Assembly: GCA_958295665.1 (NCBI GenBank)
Contig: OY282558.1
Coordinates: 21,513,409 to 21,577,408 of the forward strand
Reading direction: 5' to 3'
DNA length: 64,000 nucleotides
DNA from: Tipula vernalis
Lineage: Eukaryota > Arthropoda > Insecta > Diptera > Tipulidae
In this document: positions 10,791 to 24,279 of the stretch, piece by piece
Layout of the letters: each line of letters begins with the position of its first letter
Numbering within the stretch: the stretch's first letter is position 1
Program-made: the position numbers and the translations under genes
The notes under the pieces: model-generated
Told to the model about the DNA's origin: nothing
Seen by the model: the letters and a program-made list of their open reading frames with translations, nothing else
Database searches by the model: none

Positions 10791-13189
10791 AATTACTATT
10801 CAAATAGAAGCAACTCTTAATTCACGACCTACTACACCTATATTCAATAATGTTGATGACCGGACATTTTCTCATTGTTTAAGTTCGTTTCAATCAAAAT
10901 GGGTAAAGACATAAACGGCATACGGGCGATACGATATATTGTACTGTAAATATGAATGTGTGAAAATCTGAAAAGGACTTCTTCTTTCTACAACATTTTC
11001 TTTTGTAACCATATTTCACTCCAGTTGCACCTATTTAATTAATTGGTTTTAATTTGCTGCACAGAGACAGAATAATTTACAAATGAATTTAAATTAAGAA
11101 CCAAAAAGTAAATCTTAATTTCATTTATTATTACAAAACCTCTCTCGTCTTGTTTTATTTATTTATGGTGTTTGACTTGTATTTGAATTATTTTTGTGCG
11201 GCTTTAATAAAAAATTCGCAATCATACTCGTAAAAATAAAAAAAATGAAAATTTTTGAATTGTGTAAATCAAGGATTTCTTCATTTAACGAAAAATATTT
11301 ATTTTTAAAATACCATATCGAAAATTTTAAATTACAAATAAATTATATTATTTGTGTATCGACGATTTTGGTGCATTACATAAAAAAATATTTCAATTTT
11401 GCGGATAATTTATCGTTTATGATGTTGATTTAGGAAATTTACTGTGTAAGTTATACACACATACATAGTACTATACTAAATATTCAGTTTATGATTGTTT
11501 TAACAATCGCTTAATGTCATGTTCAAATTTGTGTACGATTTATGGCTGCGGTAAAAATTTTATGTTCCCAAATGGTGTAGGATGATTATTTTAATCTATT
11601 AATCTAGTGTACCTATTTTCAACTCAAGGCCACTTAATAAAATTATATTTTCCTTTCATTTACGATAATTTTTGGCAGAGCTTTAAGAAGACTAAAAGAT
11701 TATTTCGCTTCATAAATGTCAGAAATAATGGATTGACTAACACTAAACATTTAAAATAAATCAATTTACAACAGGTTTATCATTAGCATTCGTCATAAAA
11801 AATTTAATTAAAACATTAATCCCACCCGCTTAATTTCTATTAATAAAACAAAATTTAAAATCATTGCAAACTGTTGACTTGTTTAGATGCTATTTTAAGA
11901 AAATGGCCCCGTCTGGCCGAAAAACTAAGCATCCGGCGACAGTCATTTTCCAGACGTCTAATAAAAGAAATTAACTTCAAAACAGAGTTAAAGCATTTGC
12001 CTGGATATGACTGGTTCTTTATCGATGATGCGGGATCATTCGCTTTGCAAACCTTCAATTGACAATTCAGCTCTGATTTCAAAAAATTGAACGATACGAA
12101 CACGGCTATCTGTGGCTTTTATAACACCCCACTTACTATGGCAACACTAATTTCTCTTCCTATTGTAACAGTTCTTGGACTGGAAAATGATCATGTTGAA
12201 ATCATCGGGACCTAAACAATATATAAATTTCAGACCATTATCCTGTATCTCAACTTCATTACTTTTCGGCAATTTCCACTCGCTGTCTTTTTACCAATAC
12301 CGAGATTATCTTTTTGGCTCTTATTGTATGTGAATCTCTTATGATTCTTTCATAATATGTAGTTATAAGCTAACCGTTTCAATCGGTATAGGTCTTACAG
12401 CTTTGAGGTGTTGCCTGCTATAGTTAAAAAACTTACTTTTGGCCTCTCTAGTTTTTCGTGCGTTAAGCTACTGCTTTGTTAGAATTAAAGAGACTGTATT
12501 TTGGTTTGTTTAGGTTTTAGAGCCATATGTATGATTATGCTTTTCCTATTTTGATAACATAGTTTATGGGTTTTGCAGCTACTATTTAAATAACAGTCTT
12601 AGACTTGTAGTCTATATACTTTAATTATTGAGACTTGCACGTCTAGGTTAAACGTTATTTAAAAATCAGGATATCGATATTACTAAGTCAATAATGTTTA
12701 AAAAGTTATAATAATAGAATTACTGGTTTATTGGGATTCGATATTCAGGTTACCGGCTTACTGAAAATCAAAAGTTAAAAGATTTCTTGCGTTTCGAAAT
12801 GCAAGGCTTATAATAATAAATTTATGGTTTTGAGTTTAGGGCTTGTAAAATTGATTAGATTAAATTGATCTGATTTCTATAAAAATATATTTTTTTAAAT
12901 TATATCTTATAGAAGCCACAATTTTGAATTCCTGATATCTGACAATAAATTCGTAATCAGCAACCTCGAAAGCCGATGTGCATCGAGCACGGCAGCTTTG
13001 TACACTTTTCACTATGCAATTGGTTTTCGCTTTTGATTTTATTATTTATAAACACACGCCCCGCATCAACCACAAACAACTAAATCGAAAACACCTAGTT
13101 TATTGTTAAATTTCTTTTCCAGTATTTTTGTTTCACTTGTTTCTTAATTTTTTTTTTTTAATTTTATTCACGGATACGCTTTATGTCCC
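10791..13189. other. Mostly unassigned AT-rich DNA
   Basis: No gene is supported. A small island at 11874..12062 has more balanced codon use (RKWPRLAEKLSIRRQSFSRR and PGYDWF on +) and could be transposon debris, but it does not match a family securely. Confidence 0.35.
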
Positions 13190-13876
13190 AAAAATTCAAA
13201 TTCTGGAATACATATTGAATTTAGGCACGATTTATCAAATTTTGACATCAATACCACTGATGTCACAAAATTAATTTCTACCACGATTTATCGAATTCTG
13301 ATATGTTTTATCGAATGACATTTCGAATTTTAACATCCAAAACTCAAACTCTGACATGAATTATCGAATTCTGATATCATAAAGTCAAACGCTGAAGAGA
13401 TTTATCGAATTTTGACATGAGATATCGAATTCTTTGATATATCTTCTCAAAACTTCAGAATTTGATATATCATATCGTATCAAAATTCAATAAATTGTGT
13501 TCTGAGATGATATACCCAATTCTGATAGGAGATCTCGAATTTTCATATGATAAATATCGAATTCTGAAGTGATCATGAAATGATATATCAAATTCTGATA
13601 TAATATTTGAATTCTGACGAGACATGTCGAATTTCGACCGAATATGGAAACAATTAAATTTATTTATTTATTTTATAAATGTCATTTGTAGAATTCTTAA
13701 AGCAAAAAATGTAAATTCTGATATAACATCTCGAATTCTGAGATAACATATCGAATTTTGAGATGACATACGGAATTCTGAAAGCTTCAAGAGAGATTTA
13801 TCAAATTGTGATAAGACCTTTCGTATTGTGGAATAACATCAGGAATTCGGATGTATTGAATTTAGACATAAATATA
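13190..13876. repeat. Degenerate TCGAATTCTGA tandem array, left part
   Basis: The words ATCGAATTCTGA, ATATCGAATT and ATTCTGACATGA recur every 18-24 bp with many substitutions. The block continues on the far side of the Tc1-like element at 15436. Many units contain GAATTC. Confidence 0.75.
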
Positions 13877-15435
13877 CAGCCATGGCCAAAATTATAAAGC
13901 ACCCCTCCCAAATTGCAGTATCTACAAAACGAATGAAGACAAAAATTAAAACTCAATATTTTTAGGAAATACTTTTTATATTTTATTAATTTTAGTATTT
14001 TGTAGGTCCTCCTTTGGCTTTGATGACAGCCAGGACTCTTTTATTCATCGACCGTACTAATTTTTCGCAGGTATTTCTCGATATATTTTTCCATTCCTCT
14101 GTCAGCGCACGTTTGAGGTCTTCCTTTGAAGTCATACTGCGATCCTTGATTTTTTTTTTTAAAATTGACCACAAATTTTCAATGGGATTTAGGTCTGGTG
14201 ACTGGGCGGGCCAGTCCATGACTCGAATTTGTTTTTTTCGAAACCAACTCATCGTAACGCGGGAAGTATGGCAGGGGGCATTATCCTGTTGATAAATTAT
14301 CGAAGAACTATCGTTTCCCCAAAGATTTGCCGAACTGAGGCATTCAATGCAGCCTCGAGGACGGTAACATAGTTGGTACTGTTCATCGGACCCTCACAAA
14401 ACAACAGTTTTCCCACCCCTGATGATGCCATACAACCCCACACCATCAGTTTACCCCCTCCATGCTTTACGGTAGGCACTATACAATCAGGATTGTATGC
14501 TTCCCCGACTCTTCTTCTTACGATGGTTGCGCCAGGAGTTCCAAAAATCTATAAGAATTCCATCAAATTTAACATAAATTTCTCTATTAATTCTTTTAAA
14601 ATACATAGCACAATTTTTTATTATATTTTTTGACTAATTATTTTTTAATATTTATTTTTTATATTTACCTCAAAAGTAGATTCATCTGACCAAACAACTC
14701 TCGCCCAATCCACGTCATTCCAATGTTTGTGTTCTCGAGCCCATCTCAAGCGACTTTTTATGTTGGTAAGTGAGAGCAAAGGTTTTTTTCTTGCTTTACA
14801 ACCTTTCAATCCAGCTTGCAGGAGCCTTCTTCTAACTGTCCGTGCCGAAATGTGAACTTCTTGTTCTGTTAAATGCTCTGCAGCTATCTCAGCAGATGTT
14901 TTCTTCGGTTTTTGAGAGATTTTCGCACAATTTGTCGATCGTCTCTTACCGAAGTGATACGATTTCTGCCTGAGCGTAGTTTATAGGCATAGTCCCCGGT
15001 CTCTTTAACCCTTTTCAATGTAGATTGAACTGCTCCACGAGAGCATTTTCATTTTTGGGATATTTTAATTTGGCTTACACCCTGGGAATCCAACAACACA
15101 ATTTGTGCCCTTATTCCTTCACTGAGTTGGCACGCTTTAGGCATAATTATCACAAACACACTTTTTTTCTCAAAAAACTTACGAAAACTCTTTTTGATTT
15201 AAAACACTTTATGTGAAGACTGCACACGATCAAATACAAAACTTAAATAAAAAAATTTTACGACGCTACAACTTCTTGTTAAGAACCTAAAACAAAACAA
15301 AAATTGGTGATTTTCAATAATTTAGGGTCGCATTCGGTGGGATGACTCGTTCGTTAACACCCATTGTTTAGAAAGACATAATATTAATATATAATGCTAA
15401 TAGATAGGGGTGCTTTATATTTTTGGCCAAGGCTG
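13877..15435 (-). mobile_element. Tc1-like DNA transposon, 1,559 bp
   Basis: The left end CAGCCATGGCCAAAATTATA and the reverse complement of the right end CAGCCTTGGCCAAAAATATA form inverted repeats of about 30 bp, both continuing to AAAGCACCCCT. TA flanks both sides (13875-13876 and 15436-15437). The length matches autonomous Tc1-like elements. It sits inside the TCGAATTCTGA array, which resumes at both borders, so the array is the older structure. Confidence 0.92.
13992..15144 (-). pseudogene. Tc1-like transposase, broken, with an apparent intron
   Basis: The start ATG is at 15144 (MPKACQLSEGIRAQIVLLDS) and the terminal TAA at 13992. N-terminal helix-turn-helix regions are visible (GAVQSTLKR; RRRLLQAGLKG). 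The DDE catalytic triad survives: D in VVWSDEST, D in QQDNAPCH and E in DWPAQSPDLNPIENLW. The damage is one TGA after KISQK, a one-base deletion near 14915 (before KKTSAEIAAEH) and a shift near 14333. At the junction of SDESTFE and IFGTPGA lies 120 bp beginning GTAAAT and ending TTATAG (14668 down to 14549). It has in-frame stops but excises in phase 0. Nuclear cut-and-paste transposase by family; not functional as read. Confidence 0.85.
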
Positions 15436-16850
15436 TAGTATATAATATCAAATTCTGACTTAACATATATAAATTCGAATTCTGCTATGACAAATAGAAT
15501 TCTAAAATTATTTATTGAGTTTTGGCTTGGACATGATATAACTCACATTATGATATGACATATTTAATTCTGATATGATTTACCATGTATTGGCATGATA
15601 TTTCGAATTCAGACACGATATATCGAACTACGAGATTATAAATTCAAATCCTGATTTGATATATTGAACTATGACATGATTGACACACATGATACATATA
15701 TTCCGACACCAAAAATATCAATTGAGGCATGACGTATCAAATTCAGATGTGTTATATTGTAATTCTGACATCATAAATTCTAATTCTGGTACGACATATC
15801 GAATTCTGGCTTGATACCATAATATATCAAATTTTGACATCTGATATTCAAATTCTGACATGACATTTCGAATTCTGACATGAAGTAACAAATTCTGACG
15901 TAACAGCATAATATCTCGGATATGTGACATGTCGATTTCTGATATCATAAATACAAATTCTGATATTGCATATCTAATTCTGACATAAAGTATATGGAAT
16001 TCTAACAAGATAATTTGAATTCTGGCATCGTATTGAATTCTGACATGAGATACAGAAATTTGATCAGATTAAAATTCTGATAAGACATATCGAATTCTAT
16101 TATGATTTATCGAATCCTGATATGAAGTGTCTATTTCTAGCATCAAAAATTCAAATTCTGACGTTACATATCGAATTTTGATATCGAATTCTGTTATCTA
16201 TTCTTTCTGTAATCTATTTTATTCTGGTATGGTGTATTGACATGATGTATCGAATTCTGACAAGGCACATCAAATTTTGATATGTCGTATCGATTTCCAG
16301 CATGATAGATTGACATCTGAAATTCAAATTCAGACACGATATATCGAATTCTGACTTCACAATTTAAAACTCTGATATTTCACATCGAATTCTGGCACGA
16401 TACATCGAATTATGACATGATGTACCGAGTTCTAACATCAAATTATCAAATTCGAACAAGACACATCAAATTCAGACATAATAACGTGTCGAAATCTGAA
16501 ATTCGGAGATGACGCATTGATTTTTGGCATTACAAATTCAAATTCTAACTATGGCAACTTACATAAGATATAGAATTCTGACAGCATAAATACAAATTCG
16601 GATATTGCAAGTCTAATTAGGATGCTGACATGATAGTTCGAGTTTTATATCTGTTCGAATTTTTTATCGAATTTTGACACAAAAGATTCAAATTCTGACA
16701 TGGCATATCGAATTCTGATTTGATTTATCAAACCCTGATATGAAATATATCTTTCTGGAATAAAAATTCAAATTCTGAAGTAACACATCGAATTTTGACA
16801 GAATACCCTCCAATTCTGATATGATATGTCGATTTCGTAGCTTGCATATA
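15436..16850. repeat. Degenerate TCGAATTCTGA tandem array, right part
   Basis: Continuation of the 13190 block. Typical units are GACATATCGAATTCTG, TTATCGAATCCTGATATGA and CAAATTCTGACATGAC, about 20 bp each. Divergence between neighbouring units is high, as expected for an old, unhomogenised array. Open frames of up to 96 codons on the minus strand are a by-product of the repeat. Confidence 0.75.
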
Positions 16851-17189
16851 TACACATTGGGTTGGTATAACTAGTAGTTAATTTCTATTGGTTTTGCGGA
16901 TGAAGCGGCGGATGGGTACCTACATATATCAACTTAATTTTTACATTAAACGTCCAGCCAAGCAATCCAAAAGAAAGAACCCTATTGATCCCTATTGATT
17001 ATAGTGTTCGGTTATATGAAGGTTTTTGTAAAAAATTTATTGATGTATTGATGTGAAACTTTTTCATAAACTGTAGCTGTATTCGAAAAAAAATTAAGAA
17101 AATAAAATTATCTGGCGAAAAAATCATAGCAGTCATTTTACCGTTAAAATGACACGTTTCAAAATGATATAAGATACACAATGACGTAT

Positions 17190-17420
17190 GGTCAATTAGG
17201 ATATAACTTGGTTAATTCATAACCGATATGGACTAAATCCAACTTAAGCGACGAAATTGATGATGGACTTGGATAATTCTTAACCGATATATAGATGAAA
17301 TCCGACGTGTGCGATAAAATCCGATTCTCATATGAATTTAGATGAAATTCTGGAATATGGCTAATAAGGATGAAACTTGGATATTTTTTAACTGATTGTG
17401 ATAAACTTTGAACGATAATT
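17190..17420. repeat. Diverged copies of the 108-bp repeat
   Basis: ATATGGTCAATTAGGATATA, AACTTGGTTAATTCATAACC and, about 160 bp on, CTGGAATATGGCTAATAAGG followed by AACTTGG resemble the unit of the 7190 array in forward orientation. These are two decayed units. Confidence 0.55.
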
Positions 17421-20050
17421 AGGTTCTGAAAATGGTTTGTTTCTCTTATTAGCGTATGTGGTTACATAAGCATCAGAGAACAAAAATGTTTATAAAGTTC
17501 AGAACCGAGCCTTTCCGATCTTTTTTTAAATGCGGTTGACATCCTCAGAGAATTTCATTTTACGGTTTACAAAATACCTAATTTTTTAAAATCGGAAATC
17601 TTTTCTATTTGAAAACAGTTAGCATTACTGTCGGAAATAGAGCAGCTCAAGGTATAATTATACCAATTATATATTTAGAAAAATATTCATATTTTTCATG
17701 TGATAATGATTATTCGATCAGTGAAGAGAATATTCAATATTTATAAGGTCGCCAATTGAATTAAATTATGCCCGTTTCATTTTTGGTAATAGGTAGTTAG
17801 GAGAATAGTTCTTAAATAGGGTCTAAGAAAGAACGTGATTCTTATAAATTTAATAAAGTCTTTCTTAGCCTGCTATTAGTTGATACAATTATTTAAATCT
17901 TGCGAACCGTAACCATTCACTGAACCAACTAACAAAACCAATCGAAAATCCTGATCCTTAATATTAACTCCAGTAAACTAAAGCCACTATAAATATTTCC
18001 AACTCTTAAATTATACAAGTTATTTCTAAATTTCTATGATAATCCAACATATAAAAATAAAAATGATATCTTTATAATGACTTTTCAGAATTTTTTATAT
18101 TCTATGAAACATGCGTTAATTCTGCTGCTAACATAATTTAGGGATTTGTGCGCATATTTTATTCTCATCTCGAATATCCTTTTTGACAAATTTTTTATGT
18201 ATCGTACGTTATGAGTTTGTTTAATAACGTATAGTGGATTCAATTTATTTAATGTATTCCTTAAAAACGAATAACGACAAACAAATTCTTTTTTGCATGA
18301 AAAAGGTATATAAAATATGACCGGATGTACCGGAAAATTGAATCAAAAATTTTCTCATGCGATCCGGAGAATAATTCTTGAGCAAAAAAATCGAATAAGA
18401 ATTTACGTTTGATTTTTATACCTAATCTTACTTTAGAATAATTTATTTGTGTGTCAACAAATTTATATAAAATCAACTATGTTATGTTCTATGAATTTAT
18501 TTGCCGAGTATAAATAGACAATTTTTCCGTTCGAATTTTCCCTACTTTTGTGCTCGCCTTTTAAACAAAAATCAATTTAGATTTTTTTTTTCTCTATTTA
18601 TATATGAATATTCCAGGTAAATTTATTTACGTACATCAATATTATTCATGTTGGAGCTGAAGTATAAATAAATTTCGGGTGGTTTTCAGTAAAAAAAAGA
18701 CATGAATTTTCTCCAATGTTTTATACGTATATATATTCCATATACAAAGTCGCATTCATACATACTCGTAAAACAACAACGCCAAAATTAGGATGAAAAC
18801 ATACAAATTATAGCTTTGACCTAATTTTGCCTCGTTTTCCATTGCCTCGTATCCTTTAAAAAATTCATAACCAGGAGAAAAAACAAGGATGTAACCAAAC
18901 ATTATATATTTATGTATGTAAAGCTAGACAACTTCATACATAATAATGAACGCGAATTATGTATTCATATGTATGTTTATAAAAGTCGATGGTTTTGTCC
19001 ATGGCGGGAAACCAAGGAGTTGGGTTTCATATAGACGACTTCTAAAACAAATGAAACCTTTTATTTTTTAATTTCCACATAATCTCATATAGATTACATA
19101 AAATATGTTTCCTAAGTGGCAGCAAATATTTTATTTCATAATGAAATTTCTATTGTTACAAGGATTAATTATTTTAGTTAGTGTTAGCTATTTAGACAAA
19201 ATAATGAATATTTTGTATGTAGAGAGACCAAATAGGATTAAACATTTTGTATTATCGTCGTCCATGGATTATAAGGTGAAAGTGCGATACGTGAGTTGTT
19301 TTGAAATATCGATGAGAGCAGGTTTTTGGAAAGTTAATTTTCCAAACAATTTCAGAACAGAATTTAATAATAAAAATGCAAGATTTTTGTAATTTCTGCA
19401 TGTTTGCTACAAAGATTTATTGTTTAAAATAAGGCAGAACATTTTTTATAAAAAATAAGGCATTGAATGCAAAACATCGTTTTCTGAAACATTGGATGAA
19501 ATAATACTACAACACGATTTATAAATCGAAGTACGATTTAAGAAATTCTTGCAAGATATTTCAAAATATTTTTTGATTACCAGGGAAACAATCATTTTGA
19601 AGTAGAATTTCGTTGAATTGAGTGATTTGTTTCTATAGTCTATTTTTAAGCGTATTTTCTGGAGAAAACATGAATTTGAATTATTTTGGATTTTATTGTT
19701 TTCCAAGGAAACAGCCTAGTCTTCCATCGTAAAATATGCCCACAGCGTTTTATTCAAGTTAAATGATTTAATTAAGTTACTAAATTACATTTTTTTTTCG
19801 AAATTTTAATAATTCGTCGTAACACTGAGGTGTGTGAACACTGTGTTACTTTGCGTGATTGTCTTCACCTTGATTTTACTTGTGTTGTCAAGAAGTTCAT
19901 AGTGGGTCGAACCCAAGTCATGTTAAAATCAATCTAGTATTCATAATTTCTAGAGTATAGCAGCTTATTTGCGATCGAATGAAGGTTAACCCCTATAAAC
20001 GGTTTTATACTTTGTGATACGTGTTATCCATTATATTTTATGTACATTGT
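17421..20050. other. No gene seen
   Basis: AT-rich sequence with short low-complexity frames only. No transposon motifs were recognised. Confidence 0.5.
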
Positions 20051-20059
20051 AATTTTTAT

Positions 20060-20845
20060 TTGTATATTGGGTTTAAATAAATCGAATGGTTTTGTTAGGT
20101 TTTTTTTTCGAGTTGCTTGTAGGGTGCGTTTCTATGAAACATCAAATTTTGGCACAAACATACCTCATATCGCTAAAGTCAGAAAGTGTAGCAGGAAATC
20201 GTGGCATTGTTGGAAGGTGGGAGAAGCCAAGACAACATCGCTAATAAGTTCCGGATTTCCCGTAGTACCGTACAACATATTTGTTGTTTACTCGTGGACT
20301 AATATGTGGACATCCACAAGAAAGAACGGGAGAAGCTGATGTACATGCAAGAAGGCCAGCCACTGGTTCAGAACTTCCGCCACAACACAGGTTTGCTCGG
20401 CTACAATGTGCCAGGGAACATGAAAATTGAACTGAGCCTGATTGGAGGGAAGCCTTATTCACCGATGAATCGAGATTTTGTTTGCGGTCTTCTGATGCGC
20501 GAGAATGAGTATGGCGTCGATCGGGAGGGGGGGCGTTAAGATCCATGTACCTGTAGGAAAAGGTATGGGACGGAGGGTACAAGCAGTTATTCAAGAATGG
20601 GAGGGGGCAATACACACTACTAAACATTTTTTATTGGTTAATAAATAATTAAATTTCTCAATGTTTGGTTTTTCTTTGAAAATTCGAGAAACCTCAACCA
20701 CATGTGTAGAGTAAGCGCTTCGCCCAATTTTCAAGATTCTTTTCAATAACCTTGAATTTGGTTTTTGTTTCATGTCTCTAGCTAAGTAGTAGGGTTCAAA
20801 AGATATTCGCATAAAAATAAAAAATGTTTTCTGTGCCGGTCAGTG
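20060..20845 (+). pseudogene. Tc1/mariner-like transposase relic
   Basis: Plus-strand reading near 20195 gives EIVALLEGGRSQDNIANKFR and ISRSTVQH, a Tc1-type helix-turn-helix. Near 20390-20530 another frame gives QHRFARLQCAREHEN, stop, TEPDWREALFTDESRFCLRS. This is the segment containing the first catalytic Asp (DESRF). The second half of the DDE domain is missing. The right border may be at 20845, where the end reads CACTGACCGGCACAGAAAAC inwards and is followed by TA. No left end was found. Frames on the opposite strand (20241..20627) are shadows of this relic. Confidence 0.65.
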
Positions 20846-20984
20846 TATTTTGAATAAATATATTTGGAATGGAAATATGTATACATATTTTGACTGTGGG
20901 GTGAAATGATTGTACAATATCTGAAATTAATCCATGAATAAAATGTATGTTTAGATGCATTTGCGATTGAGTAAATCAGTGAGC

Positions 20985-21175
20985 TCCTACAAGCTAAGCC
21001 ATTTCTCAACCGATTTGGATGAACCTCGGTTTGTACGAAATGTTATACAAAATGAGTTCCGGATGTGGTTCTTAAAACAGATCAATTTAAATGGAACTAA
21101 GCAAAAGTTTTTTATTGTCGCCAATTTGAATGGAATTACGCCATTTCTTAACCGATTGAGTTGAAATCCAATACT
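20985..21175. repeat. Diverged copies related to the 108-bp repeat
   Basis: CCATTTCTCAACCGATTTGG (near 20999) and CCATTTCTTAACCGATTGAG (near 21141) with GCCAATTTGAATGGAAT recall the TTAACCGATT and GGCCAATT parts of the satellite. Spacing here is about 142 bp. Confidence 0.4.
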
Positions 21176-21179
21176 ATGC

Positions 21180-24100
21180 TACTTAAGTGATTGCAGAATC
21201 TAAGGAGTAGGTAGAACATCCGTTTGTAATACAATTTTATATCACCGAGAAGAATGAATACAATTTCCAAGAAGGGCTAGACGAAACAGCGACACTATGT
21301 AAATGCGTTTTAAAATCCAACCTCTAAAGGAACATTCGATTGTACGCATTTTGGTGACAATTATGTTATAGGTTGTTAAAGTATAAGCAAGCCTAAACAT
21401 ATAATTAATTTGCAACTCAAATGGGAGATTAAGCAGCCTCGGCATTCAGTAGTCAGGAATTACTTAAGATATATAGCTAAGGATTTGGAAACGCAGTGAA
21501 ATTTGTCAAAAATTAGCTCGGTTTAGAGGCTCTGCTATTCTGCTTGGAGCTAACAGATATGGTTTAACCATAGAGTGATCATATACATACGTTCAGAGAT
21601 GCTTTGGCCAAATCAAAAAACAAATCATATTTTGGGCAAAAGAAATCGAATAGCTAACGAAAAGGTTCCAAAGGTTGTTATGATGTGCAGTAATTTTTGA
21701 AACATTGAATAAATTAGAAACCGGTTCTATTTTTTTGAAGCCGAAAAAAATGCCGTCTCAATGTTTTCCAAAATTACAAATTATGTGAAGTTGAAAAACA
21801 CCCAGTAAGCTATTCATTTAAAACGCCTAGGTGTTGTTTACATATGGGAAGGCCTAACCGGAAATTAAAATGAATTTGTGTAATCAGTAGAGATGTTCTA
21901 AGATGTTGTAAAATCGAAATGGTATACTTATGTTTGCTGAACCAAATTTCCAAACGAAGGAGAGGAATACAGACTTTTTTTGACAATCTTACTGATTTTA
22001 CTTATTTGTATTATTTATATTATGGGGCTTTTCATTTGGAAATTATCTAAGGCCTATTTGAGTCACTAAGCACTAACCATAAAGCTGTCCTTTCCCTGTT
22101 ATATTTAAATATCTTAGAATAAACTTTAGTTTTTAGAATTTAAAAAATGCATTTTCTATATTTAATAAAATTTTGTACCTCTACAATTTTTCGTATTTCA
22201 ATTAAAATTCTTATAAGAATCTTAGCCGTGAACAGACATACTAATATTCTTGATTATTTAGTAAAATCTTTACTCCGGTATATTTCGAATATCTTACGTG
22301 TACCGACACGTACCACTAGGAATAGATGACTTCTCTAAATTCTACAAGCATCAAACCAATTAATACTTTTTGTTTTTGTTTTTATTAAAGTTGTCATATT
22401 GAAGTTGCTTACATTTTCTAAAAGCCACCACAAATTTTCTTCCATTGCTACACAGTACACCGTCATTGATTTAATAAATCTATTTTAAAATTTTCCTAAC
22501 TCAATGGTTCTGTCTTCTGTGTGGTTGATAATAATTTTTCTATTTTAGTATTTTCTATTTCATTAGATACGTATTTAGAAAAGCATGATGAAATACTGCC
22601 TGTCACATTTGATAAATATCTTGTACATAAACAAAAACCATTGAGATTGTTTATTCATTTTCCCGTAGGCCACTCAACCATATTCTACCCTAAACAAAAC
22701 AGAATTATTACAAGAAAAAAACACAAAAAAGAGAAAACTTATTCTTCCCTAAACTAGTCCTTGAAAAAGGTCAAGAACATTTTGTTTTGAATATTTATTA
22801 TGTACTTCTCTCGCTCTCCGCGCTTACAAAAAAGCTTTTTTTGTTCAAAAACAACACACACACACACAAAAATCCATTTTGAAAGCTTTCAAATTAATTT
22901 TTATATATGTATGTGTATGTATATAATAATATGAGCTTCTATTATTTCGATTTGTGAATCCCATTAATAATAAATCATGATTTGTTTCGATGAAGCATGA
23001 ATCTAGTGACTGAATATATTGACGGGCATGATAATAAAGAATGGAAAATATTTTTTCTATTTTATATAATTAAGTTAAAATCGATGACAATAATGAAAGC
23101 ATCTCTCCTTTCGTTTCTTCTTAATGGAGTCATAATTGATGGGTTATCGATATATTCAATCGTCTTGTATACACTCATACATTAGAATTAAAGTGTTTCA
23201 AATACATACCATATAATTAATACTAAACCAATTTTAGGCTATACAGCTGCCAATTTGTCTTATATAAAATAGAAAAATAGTGAAAAGGTCATATGGACGT
23301 ATGGGAATTTGGCTTCTAACGTATATTTATTACAAAGTCATGGTTGAATACAAGAATTTCGGCTTGATAAACACACAGGTGATTTTTATTTTCTATGGGT
23401 GGGCTTCCAATTTGTGGTTTAAAAAATTCTTTTACTAATCAATGTTACGGAAACCGGGTGGGTATTCCAAAAATATTTATTTTTAATTTGCTTTATTTAC
23501 CAAACGGTATACAATAGGAATGAATGGATTTCAAAACCTTTATAGTAAGACATAAAGACTTGAAGAATTGTGTAATTTCTTTTATCATCATTTTGAGGTC
23601 TTGTGCTTGAGTTATGTTATGATCCGGGTAATTTTTAAGATCTTGCATTAGCGTTCGTTCGAACTTAAGGTTGTGCGGTACGTTATCGAAAAACTAGGAC
23701 CAAGTCGTACATCTCCTATTTGAGCACCGACTAGATAACTAGAAATGTTTTAAATTTAATTGTTGATTGAACTACGCAGAACCTGAAGTATTTGGTCATG
23801 CATAATACTACTAGTGTATTAGATTGGTAATGGTCACTAAAAATCGTTCTGACTGAATCCGTTAGTGCTCCTCAATGCGCCGAGTATCGTGACGTATCGA
23901 TTAATACGGCAATAACGAAGCTGGTCCTTTCGGGTTCGAGGTTTTTCACCATTTAATGTTATAGGAACTCGACTAAAAACGGCTCCGGGAATTCCAGTCA
24001 AAAAACGAAACATGAATGACTAAAACTCCAATTAAAAAGGAACTTAAAAAAGGTGTTTCGGTCAGAAAACAGTTTAACTGAAATGCCTTTTATTTATTTG

Positions 24101-24270
24101 GACTGAACAACTTTCTTGAAAGATACTTCAGTCAAATATTTTTGGACTGTAATACCTTTGGTAGGTTTGATTCCATTTTGAGAAACTCTGGAAAAGAAAG
24201 ATTTAATTTTCAAATATTCTACAAAATTGAGATTTTTTTTAATATTAGACTGGGAATCTGGATTTTCCAG
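21180..24270. other. No gene seen; contains a short CA run and a CAGTCAAA block
   Basis: Mostly unique AT-rich DNA. An ACACACAC run lies near 22855. From 23981 to 24140 short CAGTCAAAA/ACTGAA words recur, related to the block at 37220. Confidence 0.45.
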
Positions 24271-24279
24271 AATGTTTTA

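Noticed and set aside
15718..16008. A 96-codon minus-strand protein with repeated Ser-Glu-Phe words
   Set aside because: It is a translation of the TCGAATTCTGA array, whose unit length leaves the frame open by chance.
20241..20627. A 128-codon minus-strand frame with many Cys and Ser, the longest of its neighbourhood
   Set aside because: It is antisense to a recognisable Tc1-like transposase relic on the plus strand and has no domain of its own.
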